DNA from: Lateolabrax maculatus | Lineage: Eukaryota; Chordata; Actinopteri; Acropomatiformes; Lateolabracidae | Direction: 5' to 3' | DNA length: 64,000 nucleotides | Assembly: GCA_031216445.1 (NCBI GenBank) | Contig: CM062202.1 | Span: 21,599,501-21,663,500, forward strand | In this document: one piece after another, positions 36,792 through 49,016 of the stretch | Position numbering within the stretch: position 1 is the first letter of the stretch | Layout: each line of letters opens with the position of its first letter | Made by a program: the position numbers and the translations under genes | The notes under the pieces: generated by a model | Seen by the model: the letters and a program-made list of their open reading frames with translations, nothing else | What the model was told of the DNA's origin: nothing | Database searches by the model: none

Positions 36792-36825
<34 letters not shown>
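36790..36825. repeat. (CAG)n trinucleotide repeat
   Basis: About ten CAG units on the plus strand (CTG in fbxo46 pre-mRNA) in the fbxo46 5' region. The short ORFs reading it as polyCys or polyLeu are not genes. Confidence 0.9.
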
Positions 36826-37152
36826 CATATCGTCTGATTTTCAACAGAAACATCTCCTGTGATGGACCAGCACTGTGTCAGCTGCTCACCTGACCTGCAA
36901 ACACTTAGCTTCACGTCGCAGTAAAACACTCCTGTGTTTCAGTCTTCTCACACTCAACATTAACCAGGCCCAGACCGACTACCCTTGTACTGACTTTAAC
37001 CCAGTTTCCCGCTGGTTAGTCGCACACGGACCCGTCGTTAACGTAACTTACCTGCACAATAACCTGACAGCGGTTGCTAACGAAGCTAACGAGTAAAAAA
37101 AAAAAAAGAAGAAGGAAATAAAAGCCTGACCACACGTCGCCAGCCTCCTCAC

Positions 37153-37560
37153 CTTGGCACGTTTGACACGACAGACAACCTCCTCGGCTTGTCGGACGAC
37201 CGACGGCGGCTGTGTTTGGCCCGGTTTAAACGCAGGTGACACGAGTTAACTCTCCTCCGTGTCCACGTAGCTGGGCTAGCTCGCTGGCGGCCGCCGTCGA
37301 CATCAGCCAGCAGCTCGTCTCCGGACGGCCGCTGCCCGTCAGCTGTCCCCCCCTCGGCCGCAGTCTGCACCGCCGCCCGCCCGCCCGCCTCGTCGGGACC
37401 CTGCGCGGCCCCTCTCCCGCTGTCTGTGCCGACGTGACACGGGCTTTCTGCGGTGGGTTTCGTCGGGGATACCGAAACGATCAGTGTCAGAACGGCAGCA
37501 GGAGGAGGAAGGCCATCTTGTTGACAAGCAGCTGCATAAGGCCCACAGCCAATGGCAGCG
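37153..37560 (-). other. fbxo46: fbxo46 first (non-coding) exon and CpG island
   Basis: CpG-dense segment that ends, on the minus strand, in a strong donor (CCAAG|GTGAGG at 37153/37152). Its position fits the 5' UTR exon of fbxo46. The start site is not determined. Confidence 0.5.
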
Positions 37561-38770
37561 CAGAGTCGGTGGTGTGCCCATATATGGCGTCTGCACAGCG
37601 CCCTCCCTCTGCTGCCCCCCCCCCCCCCCCCCCCACCACCTCACTACACTGGACCACATACTGGACCACATACTTAGCACACTGAGGAGTCGCAACATCA
37701 AAAGGTCACTGTGTCAAAGACAAGTGGGAAAGTCCATACACACCACCAAGGCACGTTCACCCTCACGGTGCACCCAGAGTATGCACATTTTGCTCACTCA
37801 GCATTACCATTCTCCATCTGTTTCATCCACTATGTGTTTAATAATTTTCATCAACAGTATTTTTCGTATTTGTGGCCAGATAACATCGGCATTTTGTCAT
37901 ACTGCTATTGTTTTCCTGCTGTTGTTACTTGGCACATCTCAAGATTTCTTATTCTGTCCCAGTATTAACAAAGCTGTGCCAAAATGTAGATTTTCTACAG
38001 GCTATTTGTATTTGCTGCAATGAGGGATCATTACATTTTCATCTTATCTTCCAAAACCTGTAGGTGCCTGCGTGTAAGAAGTGAAACACACAGGGACCTT
38101 TCAGCGTCACTTGTCACTTCATTAGTTTCTTTACACTACACATACTTACACATTAAAGTTTATCTTTAGATAGTAGTGGTGGAGGAATACAGTACGTGTG
38201 TCACACTGGTCAGCATGTTTTGCACATGTTTGCATTTCAGATAGGCAGGAGCTCAAAGCAAAAGCTTAGAGCAGCACCTTGTGAGTCCAGCAGAGGGCTG
38301 CACAACTGCATTGTGTGTACATGTGTCCATCTGTCTGCAAACTGTTTTTCTATAGTGTACCTTATTAACATCCATACAAGTCACCATCAGTGTATACTTT
38401 TTTTTTCTTTTTTACCACAGTCAGATGTACTTAATCTATAGTGTTGCACTCTGACAGATAAAGATGAGCGAGCAAATCTTATCAAAAATCATAATAACTG
38501 TGCCTGGCTGCACGTGTATGTGAGCATCCTCCAAAACGACAACATCCCCTCATTTCTCTTTGGACGTTGTTGCATTCAAGGCCCGCCTTGTGTTGCCTGT
38601 AATTGGACCAACAGTCCCGTTTTCAGACCGCCATCACCTGGCGATCCGCACCGCTATTGGTTAAAGGAAAACACCTCGCCCTCTAGGGTCCGCCTACTCA
38701 TTAAACCTCGGACTGTGGTTGGCTCCTGGTCACGTCAGTCAAATAGAAACTTCCGGGTGTTGAATCGTTG
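37561..38770. promoter_or_regulatory. Intergenic, divergent promoters of fbxo46 (-) and coq8b (+)
   Basis: About 1.2 kb between the two first exons. Near the coq8b side are an inverted CCAAT box (ATTGG, ~38656), a CACGTCAG CRE-like element (38731-38738) and a CTTCCGG Ets/GABP-type site (38750-38756). GABP sites are common in nuclear genes for mitochondrial proteins. Activity is inferred. Confidence 0.5.
37615..37634. repeat. Poly-C tract (20 nt)
   Basis: Homopolymer of 20 C on the plus strand in the region between the divergent fbxo46 and coq8b promoters. Confidence 0.9.
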
Positions 38771-38844
38771 CAAAACATCCCCGTGCAACCGTGGGAGAGG
38801 ACAGTCCCTGAGAGAAAACCCTGGATAACGCAGCTTCAGGAAAA
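38771..38844 (+). other. coq8b: coq8b first (non-coding) exon
   Basis: Short segment ending in a donor (AAAA|GTGAGT near 38844). The next exon carries the ATG two bases after its acceptor. The 5' end is inferred. Confidence 0.45.
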
Positions 38845-39415
38845 GTGAGTCATTTCATTTGTCAACAGCAGAAGGTTTCATCCACAACGTGTTTTATTCG
38901 CGTGGAAGAATAAACTGTGTGAGTCAGTGTTTGGACGCAGCCAGCCCGTGATATCAAGCTTCAGTCAGCAGCTGCCGATGTTACACAACCTGGTTAACAC
39001 AGGGGATAGCTAATGAGCCAAGTAAGGTAGCCGAGAGTACGGAGATGTTATCGTCCATACTGTAAATGTGTTGTACATTTGTATTCACAAGACTGTGGGT
39101 CACTGTCGCGCCGTTACTGAAGGCGACACGTGTTCCCGACACGTTAACATGTTATGAAAAACAAGGGCTGCCAATCACACCCAAGGTTAAACCATAGAGC
39201 AGGGTGGAGAACATCATGTATTCTTGTCCCAACAATCTCTACATTGATCTGTCACGTTGCAGATACCTTCTATTACCTTGCAAACATTATTTGCAAGGTA
39301 ATGCTTATTAAAAGTTAAAGAGTGTTAAGGTTAAAGGGTGTGGTGGTTTGTGTACTTTTGACATTATTCCATACTCTGCCCTCCCTCCTCTCTCTCCACC
39401 TCTCTGTGTGAAGTG

Positions 39416-42400
39416 ATGCTCTCAGAGGTCCTGCAGGTGCTGCGTGGGGCAGGTAAAGTGGGGTCCGCCCTGGTCGCCACCCAGGGAGAGCAGCTCCGAT
39501 TAATGGCCTGCAACTCCACCATGGGAGCAGGGGTCCAAGCTGCTCAGGATGTGGTGGAAGGACTGGTGGGCACCTTCATGGGCGGCAGCAGTGCGGTGAG
39601 GATTCCTGCATAGACCCCTTGAATCCATCACTTTGGGCTCTGGAGACTTGGGATAGGCATTTGAAATGATCTGCATATGAAATCATTAATTAATGATTAA
39701 AAGAATAATTGGTAGATTCATTGATAATAAAACAGTTAAATGCAGCCCAAGATATAGGTACACTTTTAATTATTTGGCTGACTTGTACAACTCTGATGTG
39801 TCTATAGCAACAGTCAGTAAAGGAGGATGTGTTTCCGGATGTGGAGGGTTGGGAGAATATGGACCCTGAGGAAGCAGCCAAATGGGCTGTTGGGTCTGAG
39901 TTCCCTCCTGACGCTCCGGAGCAAAGCCAGACAGAAGCTGGAGCTGCAGCAGAGATGCCAACAGGTATTGTCATACCAGCTTGTTAACATGTAGAGTAAG
40001 TGGCACTAAAAGAGTTGTTTGTATAAGAATATTGTAATGCCATTGTTCCATTTCCTGTGTTGCATTTATTGCAAAGATTGTTTTGAACATTTTGTCAAAT
40101 TCTACCTCTATTCATCCGTCCGATTACTTGAATAGAAGTCATCAAGTACAAAATATGCACTTTTTAGAAAACATTTTTACATCATCAGATTTTTTGTCAA
40201 TATTTTGTCTTTGAATATTCAAGTGATTTAAAACTTTTCTGCCGTATACAAAAATAACTTGTTTGTCATGTATTGAATTATTTTTCTTGGGTGTTAACAG
40301 GCCAGACACACAATATGATAAGACTTCAAAAGAGTCACAATCTGGTTTTGTCATTTTCACGTCATGTATTCAATAAAACATTTCCCTCTCCTCTTCCTTC
40401 CATAGGAGTACCTCCTCCCCCAGGGGTAGCTCCTACAGGGGCTGGTTGGCCGGGACAGAGCCCTCGCTTCCTCCACACGACCCACCGATACTACTACCAG
40501 ACCAGGTCTGTCCATGACACCGTGGTGGCCAGACTCAAACCAGAGGACATCCAGAAAGCCAGGGAGGCTAAGCAGGCCTTGGTCAAACCTATCAGACAGA
40601 AGGTCGGTTGAAGGGCACAATCTGCTGACTAACTAACTAAATTTAAAAAAAACAATGTGTTATTGCAGATTATGTATAATTATTTATATTCTCTATTAAA
40701 CTGTTTAAGCATGTTTATACCAGGGTGAAGTATTCATTTTCTTTTTAGTGTCTAATCTTTTATCAGTTTTTTTGATGAGCAGGCTGGTACCTAAAGAGTC
40801 AGATCATGTAATGACTAAATGGTGATTAGGCCTATATGACTATGCTTAATAAATGGCTTAGAAAATGAAGCTTTAAATGGAGAATAATATATATGTATAT
40901 ATATTCATTCATATATATACATATACATATATAGACATATATATACACACACACATATAATTAGCTGTCGCAAACTCTCGTTGAGTCTTGGGGGGGGGGG
41001 GGTTTATCTTATATTTTGAGTAAATATACAGTCATTATATATATTCATAGCGGTACCTGCAGGGGGTTGAACCACAGACAGGAGCTAGGACCATATTTAG
41101 AATCATATACAGTATGTTGGCCTTTGTGATGTATTTATAGGTCACTGTCTAAAGAGTTTTGTCCTTTGTTTCTGCTTTAACGTAAGTCGAGAGTTAACCA
41201 CCAGCAATCGAAAACAGTTTTAGAATGATTTCAAATAAATGTATTCATGTTTTTTATTAATTGGTATGTCTTCCTTCAGCTGAGTGACCGTGCCAGAGAG
41301 AGGAAGGTTCCTGCCACAAGAATCAGCAGGCTGTTTAATTTTGGGGGTAAGAACAATATACTTTTAATACTATTAGTTTCTTAATTTTTGCTCATACGAG
41401 ATTTGGCAAGACACATTGTTCATACACTGTTGTCCAAGAGCGAGTCCTTCTCGTTCCACTCCAAGTTGTCACATGGCTACAAGCAAAGCAGGAGGAATAA
41501 CACCTTGTACAATCAAATGTCAAGCTTACGAAACACACACAAGCTAACAGTCTGCTGGAAATACAGAGCACAGTGAGCAGTAATTACACACATACAGTGT
41601 AGCTATAAAACCACATTTTCAGACTTCCCTCGTCGGTCATCAAGGAACAAATCTACAGCACAATGTTTTTTCCTTATTATACCAACACTGACAGCACATT
41701 AAATATATCACGAGACAAGGTGAATGTCATAATGCACCACTCTATGGGGTTTTCACACCTGTTGTTACATTGCAATGTATGTAAATGTATGAACACATTT
41801 GTAGTATAAGCTGAGCTGTTTAATGTTGCTCTGCTGTTGCTTCATAGCTAAATATGATAGTATGAAGTCTAAATATCCTGTGTACCCTTACAGAGCATTA
41901 TGATTATCATTAATTAAGAAAGTCTTTCCAAAACCCATACCCAATGGGGACTTAAATGTTAAAATTTGTGCAGTATATTTGAAATGTGTCTGTATATAAT
42001 CTTATTCACAACTCTTGTCCAAGTCTGTGTTTCCGAAGAAAAGCGAAAGCTTTTACATTTTCTCAAGAGCAGTGTGGAGTTTTTTCAACTTACATATCAA
42101 AATGTCAGAAGTGTCAGTGTCGGACCTTAAAAACTGTTAAGTGTTTTGGAAAACATACCAGACATGAAATGAAATTTTCACTCTTCATCTAGCAGCAGCA
42201 GCTGTGTCAAATCAGCGCTTCCCTCAAGCAGCCGGTAAGTGGCACTAAATTTAATATCACTCGTGTCTCCGTCTCTCCGCTACAGGACTGGCAGTAGGAC
42301 TCGGGATTGGTGCCATTGCAGAAGTGGCAAAACAGTCACTGGGGGGCAAACAGAAAGGAGGTAAGGCCTCTTCTCTTCTCCTCTCCTGTCCTCTGCACCT

Positions 42401-45400
42401 CTCTCCCGCAATCCTATAAAAGAGCTTTTGGTCCAGTGCACGCTTGGCAGATCCAGCAGACAGATGGACAGCTGGTCGGGCCCTGGAGAAGTTTCTCATG
42501 TGTCAGCACCTGGCAGGCACTGGGCAGGCATTAAATCAAACCTGTTAACTAGAACTTGTGTGTTAAATGAACAGTGTTTAATGATGTACCACTGCCCCAG
42601 TTTTTACACACTGCTTTCTACAGTTGGCTAGTAAGGGCCGGAGGCTAATTATTTATATGCAGCAGTAAGGATAATTGCTAAGACAAATCTCTTGTTTATG
42701 CTATTGTAATTATTTAATGTTGTGCTTTGTACCATGGCTAATAATCTTCCTCTGTGCTGTCTGTGTTTTGTAGAAATGGGTGCCCTATTAGACTCTCCTC
42801 TCCTGTCAGAGGCTAATGCTGAGAGAATAGTCAACACGCTGTGCAAGGTCCGTGGGGCCGCACTCAAGATAGGACAGATGCTCAGCATTCAAGGTACACA
42901 TTGTAGCAACAGCATCAGTGCAAAATAGTGTTCAGATGTCCTCACAGTCGCAGAGGACTTTTAGGCAGTGAAAATGTTTCTTTCTGACAGCTTTTTTTTT
43001 TTTCTTCAGACAACAATTTCATCAACCCCCAGCTGCAGAAGATCTTTGAGAGGGTCCGGCAGAGCGCAGACTTCATGCCTACCTGGCAGATGAATGTAAG
43101 CATGAACGGACGCTTCTGTCCCTAAAACTTAAGTCATCTTGTGTAAAAAACCGCAAAGGAAAGTACTGCAGTGTGTGTTTCTGACAAGATGAGATTGCGT
43201 TAAAAATAGTTTTCATTAGCCTGGCAGGTACAGCTTGATGTTGGTAGATTTTAAAGGTCAGATACGTGTTTTTAAGGCTTGCCTCAGAGTTAGACCTTTG
43301 TTTGCGTGGGTCTGATCTGTGTAGAAAGTTCTCGAGGAAGAACTGGGACCAGGCTGGCGAGACAAGCTGTCGTCCTTTGAAGACAAACCATTCGCTGCAG
43401 CTTCCATTGGCCAGGTGCATCATGGGGTGTTAAAAGACGGCAGAGAAATCGCCATGAAGATCCAGGTATTCATACACACTCTGTTTCTGTCTCCCTCATA
43501 ACTTGTCTTTCTGCAATGATGGATTTCATCTGTTGGTCTAATTTTCCTCCCAGTACCCTGGAGTGGCAGAGAGTATCCACAGTGACATAAACAACCTGAT
43601 GTCAGTACTGAAAATGAGCGTGGTCCTGCCAGAAGGTAACCACTACATCTATATTTGTTTTCGTGTTTGTTTGTCCACTAAAGACTTCTGTTACGTACAG
43701 TAATTTTTACCACACAGCTATATTTTGAAGTCAAAGACATATGCTGTATTTACTTAAGAAAAGCTCTGGCAGTGAATTCAGTGCCACACATAATCTTAAA
43801 TTATCTTATTCAAATTCACCAGCAGAATTGAGTCTTAAAAGTCTTACTATTTAGTATCTTTATGCTGCATAATTTAAGCACATGAGTAGCAACAAGTACC
43901 GTCCCTCTGTGTAAGTGACTTAAACTTAAACTTTGGTGTTATCACCATAATTAAGAAAAGAAATCCAAATAATTTTTATCTCGAAACAGTTGGAGATTTC
44001 AAGTTTTTGCTGTTATCCTATTCGAGTGTCCCCCATCATTATTTTGGGAGGTGACTATAGATGATTTTCCTATTGATTTGTTTCTGTTCTGTTCTCTGTT
44101 ATTCTGGCATTTTCACTATTATAGTTAAAACCACGGGGTGGTGCTATAGTTGCAGGTCAAAACTTGGTGACACAATTGTTACTGAGTGAAAATGAGGACA
44201 TCTGCATTATTTATAGATGTTACTTGATTCCTTGTTATACCCATCCCTACATGCTTCAGTCAAAAGCATTAAACTATTTATCATAACTCGTGATTACACA
44301 GTTTTATTAGGTATCCAATGATGTACACCGTTGCAGCCCCACATACACCATGAGAATGGTTTTCACACTTTGTCATATTTTAACACAACAATGCAGTTTC
44401 TGCAAATGAGTAGAGTCTGCCTGTTTTTTTCCCCTGCTGAGTTTTGAACTATTTATTTTTCCACAGGTCTGTTTGCAGACAGCAGCTTAGAGGTTCTTCA
44501 GAGGGAGCTGGCATGGGAGTGTGACTACAAGAGGGAAGCAGAATGTGCCAAGAAGTTCAAGTAGGTTTATGTGGCGTATTTAACCATAAAGCCTCCTTCA
44601 CTGAAACCACACCAGGTTAGCTGTGGAGTTTCAGTGGTGGTTGCTCTATAATTAGATAGATATTTCACTAAATGTTTGCTGATGCTGCTACTGCTACAAA
44701 ACTGCATACATATTGCACAGAGACTGTATATAGCTCTCCCTTGATTTTATTTTAGATTGTATTTAAAATATCAGTCTATTCCTTTGATAGATCGTGTTCT
44801 GATAGAAATTCAAAGCTTAATATATAGCTTTTTTTGTATGTATTTGTATTCATTTATATAGTTTTGAGAGGTAATCTACTTCTACTACTATTACTACTAA
44901 CTATATTATTATTATTATTATTATTATATTATTCACATTTATTAATATATAGTCATATTTATAATATTGGGGACAGACTATCTTTATTTGCACATTTTCA
45001 AACTGATTTCACATATTTTCTACATATTCTGCAAATGCACAATGCAGTCATCATAAATGGGTTGTATTGTTTTTTTTAGTGTGTGTGTCTTACACTTTAC
45101 ATTATATTGTACTGTTTTACATCTCTGTGTGTATGTATATTTATTACTACTACTTATTCTGCACAGCACACACAATATAGTTATCTTACTACTGTTTTTA
45201 CTACTGAAGTTTTGACCTTCACCTACTGTACCCACAAACTGGATAACCCACCACAACAGTATAGACATATTCTATCATAGTTTTGTATTCTATTTTATTT
45301 GTAAATATAAATTTGTATTCCTGTATTTAACTGCACTATTTAATTATTGTCTAGATTCTTGTCTTTTAGTCTTACTTGTGTTTTACAGTATGTCTTGGAT

Positions 45401-48062
45401 TCTATTCTATATTTCTTATTTTTTACTGTTTACTTGCATGTTTCTTCTTTACATATTGTTGGAGAGTCATTTGAGGGAGCCTGAGATTCATGATTTTCAT
45501 TGCATATGACTGCTTCACTGTAATTATTGTTCACATGACAATAAAGAACTTGAACTTGAACTTCCAGGTCCCTGCTGGAGGGAAATGAGCTTTTCCAAGT
45601 CCCTGAGGTGATCGATGAGCTGTCAGGCCGTAGGGTGCTGGCTATGGATCTGTTACAGGGAGTCCCACTGGACCGCTGCGTAGACCTGGATCAAGAGACC
45701 AGGAACCAGGTAGGGATTGACTGAATACTTTGTTAATTCTTTGGGTATATGAGATATTTCAGAGGATTTTACAAATGATTTTTGCACAACTATAGCAGAA
45801 TATTCTAGGATAATATTGTTATTGTATAAGGTGGTGTTGCTCCATTCTCCATTTTGTTTCCTCTTCACCTCACATCAAGAAACCAGGAATGATAAACCAG
45901 TTTCAAGTAATAAAAGTGCTGGAATCTACCAGTTTATTGAAATTGAAAAAAAAAGGCCATGGAATTTGACATAAGGACCATGGTGAGAAGCTGCATAGGA
46001 CACTATGTGGCTGAGAGATTTAGCCCATCACAGTCTGGGCCTGTAATTGTAGGAACCAATTAGAGCTGAAACGCTATGACAAGGAGCAGATTGGATAGCT
46101 CTGTTCTTTCAACCGGGGCTTTTGTCTAAATGTAATGTATTATATATCTGTATTCCACCCCTTGTTAGTAATACTTTTATTTAAGTGCAGAACCAAGCTG
46201 ATACATTCCTCATTAACTCCCATAGAAAAAAGCTCCTTGCTGGCAAATTATACAGCAGGACCTCAAACACAGCCTGAAAAGGACAGCAGCAGTGAAAATT
46301 AGACTGTGTGTCACTGTAAAAATATGCATTTAACAGTTGAGATTCAAGCACTTGGAGCATGACCTACAGTAAAGGTAGCATCTTTAGATATGGTGAGTGT
46401 GTGGCTGTGCGCTGTACCAGAGTACCATGAGATAATTGATAATAACAGCATGTCAGTAAACACAAACCTCTCCTTTCCTCCCATGTCCAGATCTGTTTCA
46501 ACATCCTGCAGCTGTGTCTCAGGGAGCTGTTTGAGTTCAGGTTCATGCAGACGGATCCAAACTGGGCCAACTTCTTCTACAATTCAGACACCAACAAGGT
46601 GAGAGGAGTCTGGTAATAAAGTAGTAAATTAATTGTCTAATACGGAAAGGGATGCCATGTTTACCAAACCTTTAAATCTACCAAGAAATCATCCCATGCA
46701 ACAGATGCATAACACTCTTGTCTTGTCTGTAGGTTGTTCTGTTGGACTTTGGAGCATGCAGAAGCTACCCAGAATCATTCACAGATGACTACATACAGGT
46801 ATGATGAATCTAAAATTATAAGACACCCACCAGGGAATCACACAGCATGATTTATGCAACAAGATTTCTGTGAATAATAGAGCACTCGGGTCTTTAGCTA
46901 AATTTTGCACCACCTGAGGAAAAACGATCGTGCACAGTCACACGGATGTGCACGCACTCCCCTACTTGCAGCTACTTCAATATAGCCATGCCTTAAAGTG
47001 GAGCTCTTTAAATAAACATGATTACCACATCCATCGTCATCATTTTGTCGTGTTCAGGTGGTGCACGCAGCTTCCGTGGGTGATCGAGCCACTGTTCTTT
47101 CAAAATCCAAAGACCTGAAATTCCTGACAGGCTTCGAGGCCAAGGTACGGTATTTATTTTCTGCCGCTGTGCTCATTTATTTTTAATATGGTTTGTCCTA
47201 CTCTGTCCCTTCCGTCTTCTCCTGTTATTTGTGTCTCTTCCTACCCAGTGTCACTCCCTGTGCTTGATTTCAAATCCATTTTATTTACTTTGTACATTTC
47301 AGGAATTCTATGTTTGAGTGAGTGCTGTAGTAAGTTGTTCAGTGTCAGCCAAACTGTGCACTTTGTGCTCTCCCAGTGTCATCTTGTGTGGTCTTTATTT
47401 TTAGTGTTTTCCTTTTGAAATCCTGATCCTAATATTATATCAAATGTGACTATGGGTAGAGGAAAATAGCTGAAGAAGTTGAAGATATGAAAATGCGTAC
47501 ATATACCTACATATATATACATATCTATTTAAAGTATGGCTTCATAAGATATAATACACACTGCAGAAAACATGTCCTTGGACTGCCTCAGAGTGTGCGC
47601 AATAAAAACTGCAGCTTATAGTCAGTTTGTGTTGTGTAAGCATAGAGTACAGTGTTCTACTTTACAGCTATCAGCTTCTATATTTGAAATCTTAGTTCAG
47701 TTGATTATTATGCACACAGATAGCCTTTTGTAACGCCTCTCCATGCTCCCTACCAGGCCTTCCAGGAGTCCCACGTGGAGGCGGTGATGATCCTCGGTGA
47801 AGCCTTTGCATCTGAGGAGCCCTTTGACTTCAGCAACCAGAGCACCACCCAGCGCATCCAGAGCCTCATCCCTGTCATGCTACGCCACCGCCTCACTCCT
47901 CCGCCCGAGGAGTCGTACTCCCTCCACCGCAAGATGGCCGGCTCCTTCCTCATCTGCTCCAAACTGAAAGCACGCATGCAGTGCAGGGACATGTTCATGG
48001 ATGTGTACAACGCCTACAACCAGAGGAGGCAGGCGGAGCGGGCAGCACAGGCTGCTGCTTAG
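39416..48062 (+). CDS. coq8b: Atypical kinase COQ8B (ADCK4), mitochondrial
   Basis: UbiB-family protein of the mitochondrial inner membrane that supports the coenzyme Q biosynthesis complex; loss in humans causes nephrotic syndrome. Fifteen coding exons: 39416-39595, 39808-39964, 40406-40602, 41280-41346, 42286-42360, 42774-42893, 43010-43095, 43325-43465, 43554-43635, 44467-44560, 45568-45709, 46491-46598, 46733-46798, 47058-47144, 47757-48062. They give 635 aa with consistent phases. Signature residues are KxGQ (257-260), the Ala-rich loop AAAS (318-321) that replaces the Gly loop, the AMKIQ lysine (339), DPNWANF (Asp469, Asn474) and DFGA (Asp488). The wording of DPNWANFF and HVEAVMILGEAFA fits COQ8B rather than COQ8A. 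It is ~90 residues longer than human COQ8B at the N-terminus. Confidence 0.97.
40880..40965. repeat. TA/CA-rich simple sequence
   Basis: Alternating AT-rich sequence with many ATATAT and ACACAC steps in the coq8b intron between coding exons 4 and 5. A G homopolymer of about 13 follows near 40990-41002. Confidence 0.85.
44870..44940. repeat. (ATT)n-rich simple sequence
   Basis: TAC/ATT trinucleotide-rich stretch in the coq8b intron between coding exons 11 and 12. It may mark the degenerate start of the retroelement remnant that follows. Confidence 0.75.
45090..45563 (+). mobile_element. Non-LTR retroelement remnant before coq8b exon 12
   Basis: The 3' end has the typical fish LINE/SINE finish: a CATTGCATATGACTG segment, then ACAATAAAGAACTTGAACTTGAACTT, with a repeated AACTTG tail. 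The upstream part is non-coding and its start is uncertain. The tail ends four bases before the exon 12 start. I cannot name the family. Confidence 0.5.
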
Positions 48063-49016
48063 ATGCTCAGGGACAAGGTTACTGCCTTAATATGCCTCAG
48101 ACCTTTTTCAGTGTGGGCTGCTAAGTAAAGGGACAGAAGAGACAGAGTCTTGAATCTAAAAGTGGAGACACTGCATCACACTTACCTAAGCCTTTACACC
48201 ATGTCAATATGTAACTGACTACGGCAGCGTGCTCTGATGAGGAACATGAATGTGTTTTGACTTTCTATGCCTGTATCATTCCAGTGCTGAGAGTAAAAAC
48301 ATGTCCCTCTGTGACTCATCGCTGCTCGACTAAGCTCTTACTCTCGTGTACAAACATAAATACTTAATAACTATGACATGGAATTTTACTACTTTGAAAA
48401 TGATGGCAATAATTGTGTCATAACATATATACGCTGAAGCCCAAATGAGTTTATTACTGATTAAATCTGTTTGTTAACTGAAGAGAGGATTATTAATTCT
48501 AGTGTGTGTATTTGATCATATTGGCCCAATGGTTACACCTCTCTGTCACAGCACTACACACCACACTGTGCTACTGTACAGCTTTGTGTGCAGTTCCTCA
48601 AAAGGCCACCTGTGTATTTATTCTGTGCTCCCCTGGCTAAAATGATTCTGACTCCTCGCTCTGACAACAAGGTTCACCATATTTCCAAGAGAACGGATAT
48701 TTTCCATCTTAAGGACACATAATAAGCCCTGCATTGCCTAGCTGATGCTGCCAAGTGCTCTCTTTTGTTAGAAGGACTTTGTGTGCTGTCTGATGAGTTG
48801 GCGAATAAAGCTTTCTCCTAAATGTGATGACTGGCAGACGAGATGAGCAGATTATCAGACGATTTAGTGAAGACAGTTTAATGGAACCCCAGTGAGTAAT
48901 GTCCTGGCAGTCTAAAGTACTGTATGTTTGATATAAAACTCCATAATGTGAAGTTTATAACAGAGATGTGTACTGTAACCGAGGCAGTGTGCTGTGCATG
49001 GTTTTTATGAAATAAA
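48063..49016 (+). other. coq8b: coq8b 3' UTR
   Basis: Follows the stop codon. AATAAA signals are at 48804-48809 and 49011-49016. Either could end the mRNA. Confidence 0.5.

Larger units (their letters stand above)
31167..37152 (-). other. fbxo46: fbxo46 5' UTR and long first intron(s)
   Basis: About 6 kb between the coding start and the CpG-rich first exon, with no recognisable coding exon. The last part of the 5' UTR directly precedes the ATG. Additional non-coding exons are possible: good minus-strand donors lie near 36890 and 37050. Holds a (CA)n and a (CAG)n tract. Confidence 0.5.

Noticed and set aside
44599..44636. Small inverted repeat (CACTGAAAC / GTTTCAGTG)
   Set aside because: A 9-bp stem plus a bulge is common by chance in a 1-kb intron; no other support.
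39416..48062. COQ8A as the identity
   Set aside because: Length resembles COQ8A, but DPNWANFF, ELAWECDY and HVEAVMILGEAFA follow COQ8B, and the locus is syntenic with human COQ8B.
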